From LCIL01 sp041480845 (lineage in GTDB: Bacteria > Patescibacteriota > Microgenomatia > UBA8517): a DNA stretch of 43,239 bases. The notes below the pieces were generated by a model. The model was not told the DNA's origin and made no database searches. It saw only the letters and a program-made list of their open reading frames with translations. The stretch covers positions 1 through 43,239 of the forward strand of contig JBGPAU010000005.1 in NCBI GenBank assembly GCA_041480845.1, in the 5' to 3' direction. Shown piece by piece: positions 15,557 through 23,902 of this stretch. Position numbers and translations under genes: made by a program. Numbering within the stretch: position 1 is the stretch's first letter; each line of letters opens with the position of its first letter.

Positions 15557-16404
15557 ATGGGTAATCGGGATTTGGTATAACAGCCGGGGTAGAGAAGTTC
15601 GTATCCGCCAAAAGATTTTTTAAAATGGGAAAAGCCTAGCCAGCTTTTATTGGGGAAGCGGGGATCATAAACACCTTCGAAATCAAAAACCTTGCAACCC
15701 TGCCTCTTAGCCCATAGTATTCCTTGATGGAGGAGTAAGTACTGGGAGAGGGAAGTGCGGCCTTCATCATTTGTAAATCCATACCAGTAGTATGCAAAGT
15801 CGTGTAAAGATCGCGTGAAAAGCACTCCACCTATAATTCTGCCAGACATATTGTGCGACGCAAGGAAAAGGGAGTAACTGCCGGGGAAACTTTTGCGTAA
15901 ATTCAAAAGTTGTTCGACGGGCGGCACATAACGATTATATTTAACAGAATTTTTCCAAGCATCGCGCCACTTTCTGATTTCATCGGGGGTCGAGTAAGAT
16001 TTAATCTTCAAGGCCTCTCCCCTTTTGATAGCGTATCTTGCATCCTTCTTAAAATGCCTGAAAATATCCTTTTGACCTTGGGTTAGATCAATTTGGAGTG
16101 TTTTTGAGGGTAAATAAGGCTTCTTTGATAATTTGAAACCTTGTAGTAGCATTGGATTATGACTATCGGTGGAGCCGATGACGGAGGTTAATTTAGGCTC
16201 GAGAATAACCTGAAAAACGCGGTATTTTCGGCACAATTTGTTGATTATATCGTAGTTGATTTCTTCAGGCCTTTGAACTTTTAGAATTGATCCCACAAGC
16301 GGGAACTTCTTAATGAAGTAGTTTATTTCCCCGATTCTTTCAACTGTCCAACCAAGCCTTTTTAGATAGTTGGCGAAGTGCTGTGACTGTCTTATATCAA
16401 TCAT
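15553..16404 (-). CDS. FemAB-family aminoacyl/peptidyl transferase (first copy)
   Basis: 283 aa from the ATG at 16404. The longer frame to 16527 lies inside the upstream FemAB-like gene and runs through a palindrome, so it is rejected. The GNAT-type Fem fold is suggested by IDLTQGQKDIFRHFKKDARYAIKRGEAL, the FRHFK-x-x-x-R-Y-x-I-x-R signature (shown in the sequence near residue 120), and by the C-terminal WAKRQGCKVFDFEGVYDPRFP with FKKSFGG. Fem ligases add amino acids from charged tRNA to lipid II or peptidoglycan side chains. A paralogue lies directly upstream. The shorter C terminus lacks the usual final helical extension. Confidence 0.8.
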   Translation of the reverse strand: MIDIRQSQHFANYLKRLGWTVERIGEINYFIKKFPLVGSILKVQRPEEINYDIINKLCRKYRVFQVILEPKLTSVIGSTDSHNPMLLQGFKLSKKPYLPSKTLQIDLTQGQKDIFRHFKKDARYAIKRGEALKIKSYSTPDEIRKWRDAWKNSVKYNRYVPPVEQLLNLRKSFPGSYSLFLASHNMSGRIIGGVLFTRSLHDFAYYWYGFTNDEGRTSLSQYLLLHQGILWAKRQGCKVFDFEGVYDPRFPNKSWLGFSHFKKSFGGYELLYPGCYTKSRLPI

Positions 16405-16409
16405 TTGAC

Positions 16410-16431
16410 TATGATATATCGATATATCATA
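16410..16431. repeat. Perfect 22-nt palindrome between two FemAB-like genes
   Basis: Arms TATGATATATC and GATATATCATA are perfect 11-bp complements with no spacer. It fills most of the 37-nt gap and ends 5 nt before the start codon of the downstream copy. A/T-rich and without a T-run, it could be an operator or a hairpin that hides the ribosome site. Confidence 0.65.
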
Positions 16432-16441
16432 TACGTGGCGA

Positions 16442-17398
16442 TTAAAACCTGTGTTTCGACAACCCGAATCGAGCGGAGACCTTAAGGACCGGCCAACGGA
16501 TCCACTCGGCAAGTTTATAAATTGCATAAAGAGGCTTGTTTATCACAAGGTCCCAGGTTCCCAGAAATTCAATTACTTTGGGGTTGTAACCTTCTTTGAA
16601 TTTAGTAAATCCCTTACCCTCTTCCCTCCCCCAGAGATCAAATGTGGTTAAACCTAATTTCTTGCCGAATTTTATTGCCTCCCACATTATCAAGTTATTG
16701 GCCATAACTTCTTTGTGTTTTTCGGTAGAAGCTCCGTACGGATAATACAAAAAGTTGCGCCACTCAAAAAGTATCCAGGTGGTTATAATTTCGCCTTGAT
16801 AAGTTGCAGTAAGAAGATGCGCGATGGGTTTTTCATTGTGTGGGCGTAGACATTCCCACATCAATCTGTGGTAATGCTCGCTATGAGCGTAAAAACCCTG
16901 CCGACTAACCGTTTCGCGGGTAAGGTCCAGATATTTTTCGAAAGCTTTATCTGAATTGTCTTCTTTGACTGTTACACCCTTCTTTTCGGCGAGTCTGATG
17001 TTGTAGCGTGTTTTACTCGAAAAACTTTTCATTAACTCTTCCTCGCTTGGGGTTAAATCAATCCAAAAAGTTGTCGGGGTAAAAAGAGTCTTGCCGGGAA
17101 CGGCACCAGCCGACTCAACTAATTTAACTAATTGGTCGGATTTTTTAACATTTGGCTCTAATTTTATAAAGACTAAATTTTTCTCAGCTCTAAGTTTTTT
17201 AAGGTCAGCCAACATTTCTTTAGTCGGCATATTTCCCTTGATGAACATTCCGATTTTGTAGTTTGTGAAGGGCAATTTATGGAGAGTCAGAATTCCATAT
17301 TTTGTTTCAAGAACTTCATTTCCCCACTCCCGCCTAAACTCCGCCCAAGCTGAAGTTTGCAAAGGATGTGTGGCGATTTTATCCAAATTATTCTCCAT
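16442..17398 (-). CDS. FemAB-family aminoacyl/peptidyl transferase (second copy)
   Basis: 318 aa. HPLQTSAWAEFRREWG at the N terminus is typical of Fem proteins, and WIDLTPSEEELMKSF with SSKTRYNIRLAEKKGV (about 130-155) is the Fem lipid II binding signature. The second GNAT domain carries YYPYGASTEKHKEVMANNLI and FDLWGREEGKGFTKFKEGY. The likely reaction is tRNA-dependent addition of an amino acid to the peptidoglycan stem or bridge. It starts 4 nt after the nucleotidyltransferase gene. The last residues (LSKHRF) are encoded by a possible repeat at 16453-16480. Confidence 0.85.
   Translation of the reverse strand: MENNLDKIATHPLQTSAWAEFRREWGNEVLETKYGILTLHKLPFTNYKIGMFIKGNMPTKEMLADLKKLRAEKNLVFIKLEPNVKKSDQLVKLVESAGAVPGKTLFTPTTFWIDLTPSEEELMKSFSSKTRYNIRLAEKKGVTVKEDNSDKAFEKYLDLTRETVSRQGFYAHSEHYHRLMWECLRPHNEKPIAHLLTATYQGEIITTWILFEWRNFLYYPYGASTEKHKEVMANNLIMWEAIKFGKKLGLTTFDLWGREEGKGFTKFKEGYNPKVIEFLGTWDLVINKPLYAIYKLAEWIRWPVLKVSARFGLSKHRF
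16453..16480. repeat. Possible 28-nt palindromic element at a FemAB-like C terminus
   Basis: Ends GTTTC and GAGAC can pair (one G-U wobble), with CGA/TCG pairing inside. Size resembles the other palindromic elements. It encodes the last residues of the FemAB-like protein. Weak evidence. Confidence 0.3.
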
Positions 17399-17402
17399 CT
17401 CG

Positions 17403-18284
17403 CTATTTTATATTATCTGCCCCAAATTCTTTTAACATTTGGGGAAGACTTGGTAATAAATTTGATTCACGAGCCTTCTCGATAATTCCATACTGTTTAG
17501 AATATTCTTCACTTGTCTTATCAACTGTCTGACCTGTTCCCAATCGGTTGCTGATGGTTTTATCAATAAGTGCTTTTACTATCGCCGATCTGTCCTTGAA
17601 TTCACTGGTATCGTTTTCTACCCAGACATTTTTGTCCATCCAGGCAATTCTTATCATATCCCAGAAAACTCCTGCATCCGGACGTTTAGAAATTTTCTCC
17701 AAGATTTCCTTTCTCCATAACATTATTTGGCTTCCTGCTATTTCCTGATCGGGAGAGGTGTAATTAAACAAAGTAGTTATTGGGCGCAATTTGTCCCAAT
17801 TTCCGGATCCCTCGAGAAGGAAATCCACGTCTTTTTTTTGCTTATATGAATTAACAACATTGCTTTCAGCTCTGTATGCTTCGTCCAATGTGGCTGATGT
17901 AAATTTGGGGCCGTTTGTTACAAGCTCCCGCATATCCTGGACATTGCAGGCCAATTTTATTAAACCGTTTTCAAGGCCGGAGATCTCTTTTCCAGGAAAA
18001 GCCGCTGGCCGGGAATTTCCAAGTTCATAAAATAAGACCGCGTCAGTATCCGACTCTGCGTTGGCAAGCCCTGTTTGCACCGAACCGATGAGACCGATAC
18101 CCACCTTAACCTCGCTACCCTTAAAAACACCTTTTACCTCTTGGGTTAACTGAGGGACCATTCTTTCAAAATCCGCTCTTCTGGTTTTACCTTCGGGTGT
18201 GGCAATAGAGTTCTCACGTACACTGGTTGTTATTTTTTTAAAAATCTCTTGTGTTGGAGGAGCGAATTCACCTGTAGCTTCCAT
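17403..18284 (-). CDS. Predicted nucleotidyltransferase-fold protein
   Basis: 293 aa. The segment IGSVQTGLANAESDTDAVLF (about residues 65-85) fits the DNA-polymerase-beta superfamily signature: GS, ten residues, then D-x-D. The rest is mixed helical, with no other recognised domain. Such proteins transfer a nucleotide to protein, RNA or small molecules; the target is unknown. It lies 4 nt after the pcrA gene and 4 nt before a FemAB-like gene on the same strand, so it is expressed with them. No partner HEPN gene of a MNT/HEPN toxin pair is visible. Confidence 0.6.
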   Translation of the reverse strand: MEATGEFAPPTQEIFKKITTSVRENSIATPEGKTRRADFERMVPQLTQEVKGVFKGSEVKVGIGLIGSVQTGLANAESDTDAVLFYELGNSRPAAFPGKEISGLENGLIKLACNVQDMRELVTNGPKFTSATLDEAYRAESNVVNSYKQKKDVDFLLEGSGNWDKLRPITTLFNYTSPDQEIAGSQIMLWRKEILEKISKRPDAGVFWDMIRIAWMDKNVWVENDTSEFKDRSAIVKALIDKTISNRLGTGQTVDKTSEEYSKQYGIIEKARESNLLPSLPQMLKEFGADNIK

Positions 18285-18288
18285 GTTT

Positions 18289-20190
18289 TTATTTCAGATA
18301 CTTTTCTATTATATCGTCAAAGGTGCCTTTAATGTCGTCAACGGAGTCTAAATCCAAACTTTCGGCTTTCTTATAATTTTCACTTCCGAGATTTTCGATC
18401 AGGCCCTCCGGAATATCAGTTATAAAACGGCTGGGAGGATTACTGATTCTTTCCCCGAAATAAAGGCGGGAGCCGGCATAAGTTAAATAAATAATTTCTT
18501 TGGCGCGGGTAATTCCAACGTAAGCAAGACGCCTTTCTTCCTCCAGTTGATTTGTATCCATTAAACTCCTGGAATGGGGAAAAAGTCCTTCCTCCATTCC
18601 GACTATAAAAACAATCGGGAATTCAAGGCCTTTGGCGGCGTGGAGGGTCATAAGTGTTACCGCATTTTTTGTTTGATTTCTGGGGCCGGCCTCAACCAAG
18701 GCTACATTTTCCAAAAAATCATTGATATTCGGAAATTCCGTGGCAACACTTCTAAGTTCTTTAAGGTTTTCCAATCGGGCCAGGTTTTCCTCGGATTCTT
18801 TCTGGAATAAAGATAAATAGTCAGTTACCTGAATGACTTTGTCTAACACATCGAGTGTGGTTAAATCACTGAACGATTGCCCTTCCGAAGCCTTTGGCGA
18901 AGGAGGGTTGGAAAAGCTTTTTCTAAACTCTTCTAGTTTTTCAAACCTCCTGAGACCAATTTTTTCAATTCTTTTTCTGGAAACAGAATCTTTGGGGTTA
19001 ACCAAATATTTAATATACGAGACTACGTCCTTGATCTCTTTACGGTCGTAAAATCTTACGCCGCCAACCAACATATAGGGAATTCCGGCGTGTAAGAAGG
19101 CCTCTTCCAGTACCCGGGATTGGGCATTGGTACGATATAGAACTGCAATATCGGAAAATACTCCTGAACGTTTGATTTCATCAACTACAAAATCCGCTTC
19201 GTCAAAGCCGTTCCTTGCCGCGTAGAGCTTAATTTTGGCACCGGCTGATTTTTCGGTCCAGAGTTTCAAAATCGGATGAGAGGTGTTTTTGGAAATAACC
19301 AGATTAGCAGCGTCAAGAATGTTTTGGGTTGAACGGTAGTTTTGCTCCAAATTAAGTACTTTTATATCGGGGTAATCACAGATCAGATAATTGATATTCC
19401 TAAAGTCCGCGCCTCGCCAGGAATATATAGATTGGGAAGCATCCCCTACCGCAGTAATGTTTTTTCGTTTGCCGACAAGAAGTTTGGTTAAGCTATATTG
19501 GATTTTATTTGTGTCCTGCCATTCATCAACAAAGATGTGTGTAAGATTTTTTTGCCACTTGGTAAGCACTTCGGGAACCTCTTTGAAAAGTTTAACGGTT
19601 TTAATAAGAAGATCGTCAAAATCCAAGGCCCCGATTTCTTTGAGCATTTTTTCATATTTCGGGTAAACCTTGGCAACAACCTCCTGCCATTCACCGCGGA
19701 CAAAATCTTTGTACTCTTCTGGAGTTAACATCTGGGTTTTTGCTTCACTTATGCCGTTTAATATCGATGCGGGGTTATACTGGTCTACCGATATATCAAA
19801 AGACTCGAGAATTTGCTTGACCGCATCTTTTTGATCCTGTTCATCATAAATGATGAAATTTACAGGAATTCCAATATATTTACCATCGATCCTAAGCACC
19901 TTGGCACAAAAAGAATGGAAAGTTCCCACCATGGGTGAACTGTTAACTGTTAACTGTTGACTGTTAACGAGATGCAAAACTCGCTTTTTCATCTCGTTTG
20001 CTGCTTTATTGGTGAAAGTTAAAAGAAGGGCGTTTTCAGGTTTAATTAAGCCCTGCTCAATAAAATAAGCTACGCGGTGGGTCAAAACTTTGGTTTTTCC
20101 GGACCCGGCGCCTGCTAAAACCAAAAGCGGACCCCCCGTATAAGTTACGGCAGCCTTTTGTTCGGGGTTAAGATCGGATAGAATAGACAT
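18289..20190 (-). CDS. PcrA/UvrD-type superfamily 1 DNA helicase
   Basis: 633 aa from the ATG at 20190 (MSILSDLNPEQKAAV); the longer frame would run through the divergent LCP gene. Walker A GAGSGKT (27-33), DEWQDTN (usually DEFQDTN), GDASQSIYSWRGAD, NYRSTQNIL, LMTLHAAKGLEFP and VGITRAK are all present. It is an ATP-driven 3'-5' helicase of repair and replication. It is shorter than typical PcrA (about 720 aa), mainly at the C terminus, so the RNA-polymerase-binding tail is absent. Two repeat-derived insertions lie inside it: a heptamer array near residues 75-84 and a palindrome near 429-437. Confidence 0.92.
   Translation of the reverse strand: MSILSDLNPEQKAAVTYTGGPLLVLAGAGSGKTKVLTHRVAYFIEQGLIKPENALLLTFTNKAANEMKKRVLHLVNSQQLTVNSSPMVGTFHSFCAKVLRIDGKYIGIPVNFIIYDEQDQKDAVKQILESFDISVDQYNPASILNGISEAKTQMLTPEEYKDFVRGEWQEVVAKVYPKYEKMLKEIGALDFDDLLIKTVKLFKEVPEVLTKWQKNLTHIFVDEWQDTNKIQYSLTKLLVGKRKNITAVGDASQSIYSWRGADFRNINYLICDYPDIKVLNLEQNYRSTQNILDAANLVISKNTSHPILKLWTEKSAGAKIKLYAARNGFDEADFVVDEIKRSGVFSDIAVLYRTNAQSRVLEEAFLHAGIPYMLVGGVRFYDRKEIKDVVSYIKYLVNPKDSVSRKRIEKIGLRRFEKLEEFRKSFSNPPSPKASEGQSFSDLTTLDVLDKVIQVTDYLSLFQKESEENLARLENLKELRSVATEFPNINDFLENVALVEAGPRNQTKNAVTLMTLHAAKGLEFPIVFIVGMEEGLFPHSRSLMDTNQLEEERRLAYVGITRAKEIIYLTYAGSRLYFGERISNPPSRFITDIPEGLIENLGSENYKKAESLDLDSVDDIKGTFDDIIEKYLK
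18881..18906 (-). repeat. In-gene palindromic element, copy C
   Basis: 26 nt in the pcrA gene. On the coding strand it reads CCTCC-TTC-GCC-AAA-GGC-TTC-GGAAGG: outer stem of about five pairs, 3-nt mismatched zone, inner GCC/GGC. Translated as PPSPKASEG, residues about 429-437, between two conserved helices of the helicase. Confidence 0.75.
19940..19968 (-). repeat. Heptanucleotide tandem repeat inside pcrA
   Basis: Four 7-nt units on the plus strand (CTGTTAA, CTGTTAA, CTGTTGA, CTGTTAA) plus one base. On the coding strand they encode VNSQQLTVNS just before the conserved VGTFHSF motif, where relatives have a short loop. A gain or loss of one unit would shift the reading frame. Confidence 0.75.
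20179..20184 (+). promoter_or_regulatory. -10 box of the LCP gene, leaderless arrangement
   Basis: TAGAAT ends 7 nt before the ATG at 20192; a weak -35-like TTTTGT lies at 20156-20161 (17 nt). The box is inside the start of the divergent pcrA gene. Confidence 0.45.
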
Positions 20191-20191
20191 A

Positions 20192-21274
20192 ATGGAAAAA
20201 GAGCAGATCAATTCTAACACTCCGGCCGTGTTGCCCCAACGGCATAATTGGCCTCGACAGTATAAATTGTTGCTTAGGTACGGAATAATTTTAATTGTGG
20301 TTTTATTACTCCTTTCTCCATTTTTTGTTGCAGGTGTCATATTTAAACGGGCGGGGGTCGGTGGGTATACGGAAACCGTCAAAAGTTTTCTTTTTTCCAA
20401 AGAATCCGGGGTTAAATCCGAAAACGGCAGGGTAAATATATTAATTCTGGGAAAAGGGGGAAAGGAGCATGAAGGGGCGGACCTGACAGATACCATGATT
20501 TTTGCTTCGCTTTCTTTAACAAATCACTCAGCGACTTTAGTCTCAATTCCGCGCGATATCTGGATACCGGAAATCAGAGCAAAAATAAATAGTGCTTACT
20601 ATTGGGGCAATTTACAACCCGAACGGGGTGGAGGCTTAAACTTTGCCAGAGAAGTGGCATCCAAAGTTACGGGACAGACCGTCGATTACGCCTTGGTAAT
20701 CGATTTTTCCGGGTTCCAGGATATTATCGATACAATCGGAGGGGTTGATGTTTCTGTTGACAGAAGTTTTACAGACACTAAATACCCGATCACTGGAAAG
20801 GAAAACGACACGTGCGGGGGTGACATAACGTTCACATGCCGGTACAAAACTATCAGTTTTAGTAAAGGAATAACTCATATGAACGGGGCCACAGCCCTGG
20901 AATTTGCCAGATCGCGCGAGGGGGATAATGGAGAAAATACCGATTTTGCAAGGTCGGTAAGACAACAAAAAATAATTTCGGCGGTAGGTAAAAAAGTTCT
21001 TTCCTCCGGCACAATAATAAATCCTTTTAAAGATTACAAAATTCTTTTAGCGGTCAAAACATCGGTCGAGACAGACCTTAATCCAACCGCAATCGGAATA
21101 TTGGCAAGAGTCGTTCTCGGATCAAGAAACAATATTAATTCGCAGGTCTTACCCACGGATCTTTTTATGAACCCCCCTATCACACCCTCTTATGACAATC
21201 AGTATGTTCTCATTCCCAAACCGGGGAATGGTAAGTGGGGAGATTTGCAACAATGGTTCAAAAGTCTTCAGTAA
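20192..21274 (+). CDS. LytR-CpsA-Psr (LCP) family cell-wall glycan ligase
   Basis: 360 aa: short cytoplasmic tail, one membrane helix (about 28-50), then an extracellular LCP domain. RVNILILGKGGKEHEGADLT, DTMIFASL, LVSIPRDIWI (Arg-Asp pair) and the later LEFARSRE (Arg pair) are the family's pyrophosphate- and metal-binding motifs. LCP enzymes move a glycan from a polyprenyl-diphosphate carrier to peptidoglycan. It starts one base after the divergent pcrA start codon, and its end overlaps the next glycosyltransferase gene by 22 nt. With the WecA-like enzyme it suggests a wall-attached polymer. Confidence 0.9.
   Translation: MEKEQINSNTPAVLPQRHNWPRQYKLLLRYGIILIVVLLLLSPFFVAGVIFKRAGVGGYTETVKSFLFSKESGVKSENGRVNILILGKGGKEHEGADLTDTMIFASLSLTNHSATLVSIPRDIWIPEIRAKINSAYYWGNLQPERGGGLNFAREVASKVTGQTVDYALVIDFSGFQDIIDTIGGVDVSVDRSFTDTKYPITGKENDTCGGDITFTCRYKTISFSKGITHMNGATALEFARSREGDNGENTDFARSVRQQKIISAVGKKVLSSGTIINPFKDYKILLAVKTSVETDLNPTAIGILARVVLGSRNNINSQVLPTDLFMNPPITPSYDNQYVLIPKPGNGKWGDLQQWFKSLQ
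20211..20239 (-). promoter_or_regulatory. Promoter of pcrA
   Basis: On the minus strand -35 TTGGGG (20239-20234), 17-nt spacer, -10 TAGAAT (20216-20211), 20 nt before the ATG at 20190. It lies inside the start of the LCP gene, so the two divergent units overlap. Confidence 0.45.
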
Positions 21275-22758
21275 ACAATTATTTATTTTATTCGGCAGTG
21301 ATAATCATTTGTGGAATATATTTGTTTTTTCGGCTTACTTTTCCGGATACTATAGAGTTTGGCTACGATCAACCGAGACTTGTGATGACCGCTATCGACT
21401 TTGTCAAAGGTGGGAATTTTATTGATTCGCAAAAATTTAGTTTAGAAAGCCCGTGGGGGAATTTATCGTGGGGACCTGCCTTAATTTACATAAATGCGTT
21501 TTTTGTTCTTGTCTCTAAAAATCCAATAATAATTTCTTACACCGTAATATTTTTTAATCTGACTTCTATAATTTTAGTGATTTTTATTGGTAAGGAATTC
21601 ATATCAAAAAAGACGGGAATTTTGTCAGGACTAATACTTGCAGTTCACCCGTGGTGGATAATTTTTTCAAGAATGATCTATCAGCCTTCTATTGTGCCGA
21701 CTTTGGTTGTTGTTTCAATGTATTGTCTTTTTAAATCTATCCGTAAACCCAATAGTTATTGGGCAGCCTTTTTATATCTTACTTGGGGAGTTTTATTACA
21801 AACTTATCTAATAACAGCCTCGTTTGTTGTAACTAGTTTTCTAATTTTGATTTATAAAATTAGATTAAAAATTTTTGGGCTTAAATCGGTTATTCTGGGA
21901 TTTTTATTAAATTTAGTTATTTTTGTACCATCCATAAAATATTATATCGATAACCCCGAATTATTTAGGCGATTTTTTGAAGCGAAGAACAAATTTATCA
22001 GTCCATTTCCTGATGTTTTTAAAAACTTTTTGGAGGTGGTTTCAGGTAGAGGGTTTTATTGGCAGCTTGGATACGGATATAAAGACTTTTTGAATTCTTT
22101 TGCAAATTACGAAATTCTATCATCGGTTGTTTTGGTTGCCCTTGTGATATTAATTATATTAGGAATTTTGTTTGGATTTTTGAAGAAGAATTATTATGTG
22201 ATATCAATCTCATTTTTGCTTTTTTGTCCTCTTTGGGTAATACCTTTTGTAGGTGTTGAGAAAATAGTGCCGCGGTATTTTTTATTTATACTTCCTTTCA
22301 TGTCAATTCTTTTGTCTTACTGTCTTGAAAATTTATCGATTAAATTTAACAGTAAAATTTTATACATACCCTTTGTATTAGTACTTCTGTTTTGGTCATA
22401 CTTTTCGTTTAAATATAATAAATTTATCTTGAATTATAAGTACGGGAACGGCTTTCTCAGTAATTATTCCGACGTGCCATATTCTTTTTTAGACAAATCT
22501 TTTCGATGGATTCTGGAAGATTCTAAAAACAAAGAATATTCGGAGATTACCGTCAGCAACAACCCTCAAAGCCCTTTCCGCTTTTCATTTAATAGAGCGC
22601 AAACGTATTATTGGGAATATTATTTGAATAAAAAACAGGCAGTTTCAGGTTCCGGAAAAGTTGGTCATTATTTAATGTATTTTTCCCCAGCAGTTGGTAT
22701 CCTTAAAAGTAAAGAATTCGGACCATATGTAGTTTCGGAAGCTAAACTCAAAAACTGA
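21253..22758 (+). CDS. GT39-like polytopic membrane glycosyltransferase, A+T-rich
   Basis: 501 aa from the ATG at 21253, which has a GGGGAGA about 9 nt upstream; the GTG at 21235 is an alternative. About 11 membrane segments. The first outside loop has FPDTIEFGYDQPRLVM with acidic residues in the place of the GT-C Asp-Glu motif, and VHPWWIIFSRMIYQPS is typical of GT39-like proteins. Donor and acceptor unknown. By eye this gene is clearly richer in A+T (near 30 % G+C) than its neighbours (about 40 % or more), suggesting recent transfer. It converges on the next gene with an 11-nt overlap. Confidence 0.75.
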   Translation: MVQKSSVNNYLFYSAVIIICGIYLFFRLTFPDTIEFGYDQPRLVMTAIDFVKGGNFIDSQKFSLESPWGNLSWGPALIYINAFFVLVSKNPIIISYTVIFFNLTSIILVIFIGKEFISKKTGILSGLILAVHPWWIIFSRMIYQPSIVPTLVVVSMYCLFKSIRKPNSYWAAFLYLTWGVLLQTYLITASFVVTSFLILIYKIRLKIFGLKSVILGFLLNLVIFVPSIKYYIDNPELFRRFFEAKNKFISPFPDVFKNFLEVVSGRGFYWQLGYGYKDFLNSFANYEILSSVVLVALVILIILGILFGFLKKNYYVISISFLLFCPLWVIPFVGVEKIVPRYFLFILPFMSILLSYCLENLSIKFNSKILYIPFVLVLLFWSYFSFKYNKFILNYKYGNGFLSNYSDVPYSFLDKSFRWILEDSKNKEYSEITVSNNPQSPFRFSFNRAQTYYWEYYLNKKQAVSGSGKVGHYLMYFSPAVGILKSKEFGPYVVSEAKLKN

Positions 22759-23902
22759 CCCAGCCAAATTTATTAATCCAGACAACTCCCCAAAAATTAA
22801 CCAATACCGATATAAAAAGAAGTGCCCAATGAATCGGTTTTAGTCCCGTTTTGGCAACAGACTTAATTACAAGGAGAAGTAAAAATGGGTAAAAGTCTAC
22901 CGCAAATCTATAACCGAACTGTGCCCATCCGGTTCCGCCGTGAGAGGCAACAATTGCGAAAATCAAGACGACGGAAAGCCACAATAATTGTGTGAGTCTT
23001 TCTTTTAACGGAGAAAATAATGCAAAAATAAATGCTGGCGTAGTAACCCAAATTGCCAAAGCCGACCATGAAGGCTCGATATATGGCGGATGGTTTAAAA
23101 ATACCGGAAAGGACCAAAAAGCAGCAAGTAAATTATTGGGAATGTAGGCTATATTAGTTACACCTTTGATGAACCACGGTTTATCCAATTCATGAAGGAT
23201 ACCCGGTAAAATAAAATAGGCTTTATCCCAAATTACTCCAAACCGCAAATAGTTATAAACAAAATTAGATAATATGAAGGGCAAACTGCCGAGTCCGAGC
23301 AGCAAATAATTTTTGAACCGGTTTTTATCTTTGAGAAGATATATAAAAACCGGAAACGAAATGATTGTATGGATTCTTGAAAGATAAGCCGCACCCAATA
23401 AAAGCCCGACAATAAAAGGCCGTTTTTTTGTTAGTGACACATATAGCGCAAAACTTAGAAAAAATGCCGCAGAGACTTGCCCTAGATACCAAGATGATCC
23501 GACTGAAGAAAGAAACCAGATTATGTTTCCGAAACCGGTTAAGATTCCGGTCCAAATTAATAATTTTTTGTCGCGCTTAATGGTCCAAGCACTAAGCATT
23601 GTCAATGCGACAACCCCCGCACCCAATAAATGTGCAAGATACTGCTGCTGGAAATTTTCTCCGAAAATAAATCGGAAAGGCATGGATAAAATTGCCGGCA
23701 TAGGAGGGTATACTACGTAAAATCTACCCGGTCCGGAAGGAATGAGCTCGCTAAGCCAACGGGGATTTTCGGTTAAATAGATTTTTCCTTGGAGAAAAGA
23801 ATCCGAAAGTCGAGTAAAATAGTCAAAAGGGGTTTTCCCTGCCGAGGTAAAAAAATAAACCATGAGCGAAAGGACAAAAAATAAAACCACAAACTTTTTC
23901 AT
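22748..23902 (-). CDS. Polytopic membrane protein, probable GT-C glycosyltransferase
   Basis: 384 aa from the ATG at 23902 (MKKFVVLFFVL). About ten membrane segments. The first large loop contains LTENPRWLSELIPSGPGR and FYVVYPPMPAILSMP, the 'Y-x-x-PP' pattern of a GT-C subgroup. Exact family not recognised. Its 5' end overlaps the divergent fusion-protein gene by 41 nt; a start at the internal Met (23863) would avoid that but lose the first membrane helix. Confidence 0.65.
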   Translation of the reverse strand: MKKFVVLFFVLSLMVYFFTSAGKTPFDYFTRLSDSFLQGKIYLTENPRWLSELIPSGPGRFYVVYPPMPAILSMPFRFIFGENFQQQYLAHLLGAGVVALTMLSAWTIKRDKKLLIWTGILTGFGNIIWFLSSVGSSWYLGQVSAAFFLSFALYVSLTKKRPFIVGLLLGAAYLSRIHTIISFPVFIYLLKDKNRFKNYLLLGLGSLPFILSNFVYNYLRFGVIWDKAYFILPGILHELDKPWFIKGVTNIAYIPNNLLAAFWSFPVFLNHPPYIEPSWSALAIWVTTPAFIFALFSPLKERLTQLLWLSVVLIFAIVASHGGTGWAQFGYRFAVDFYPFLLLLVIKSVAKTGLKPIHWALLFISVLVNFWGVVWINKFGWVSF

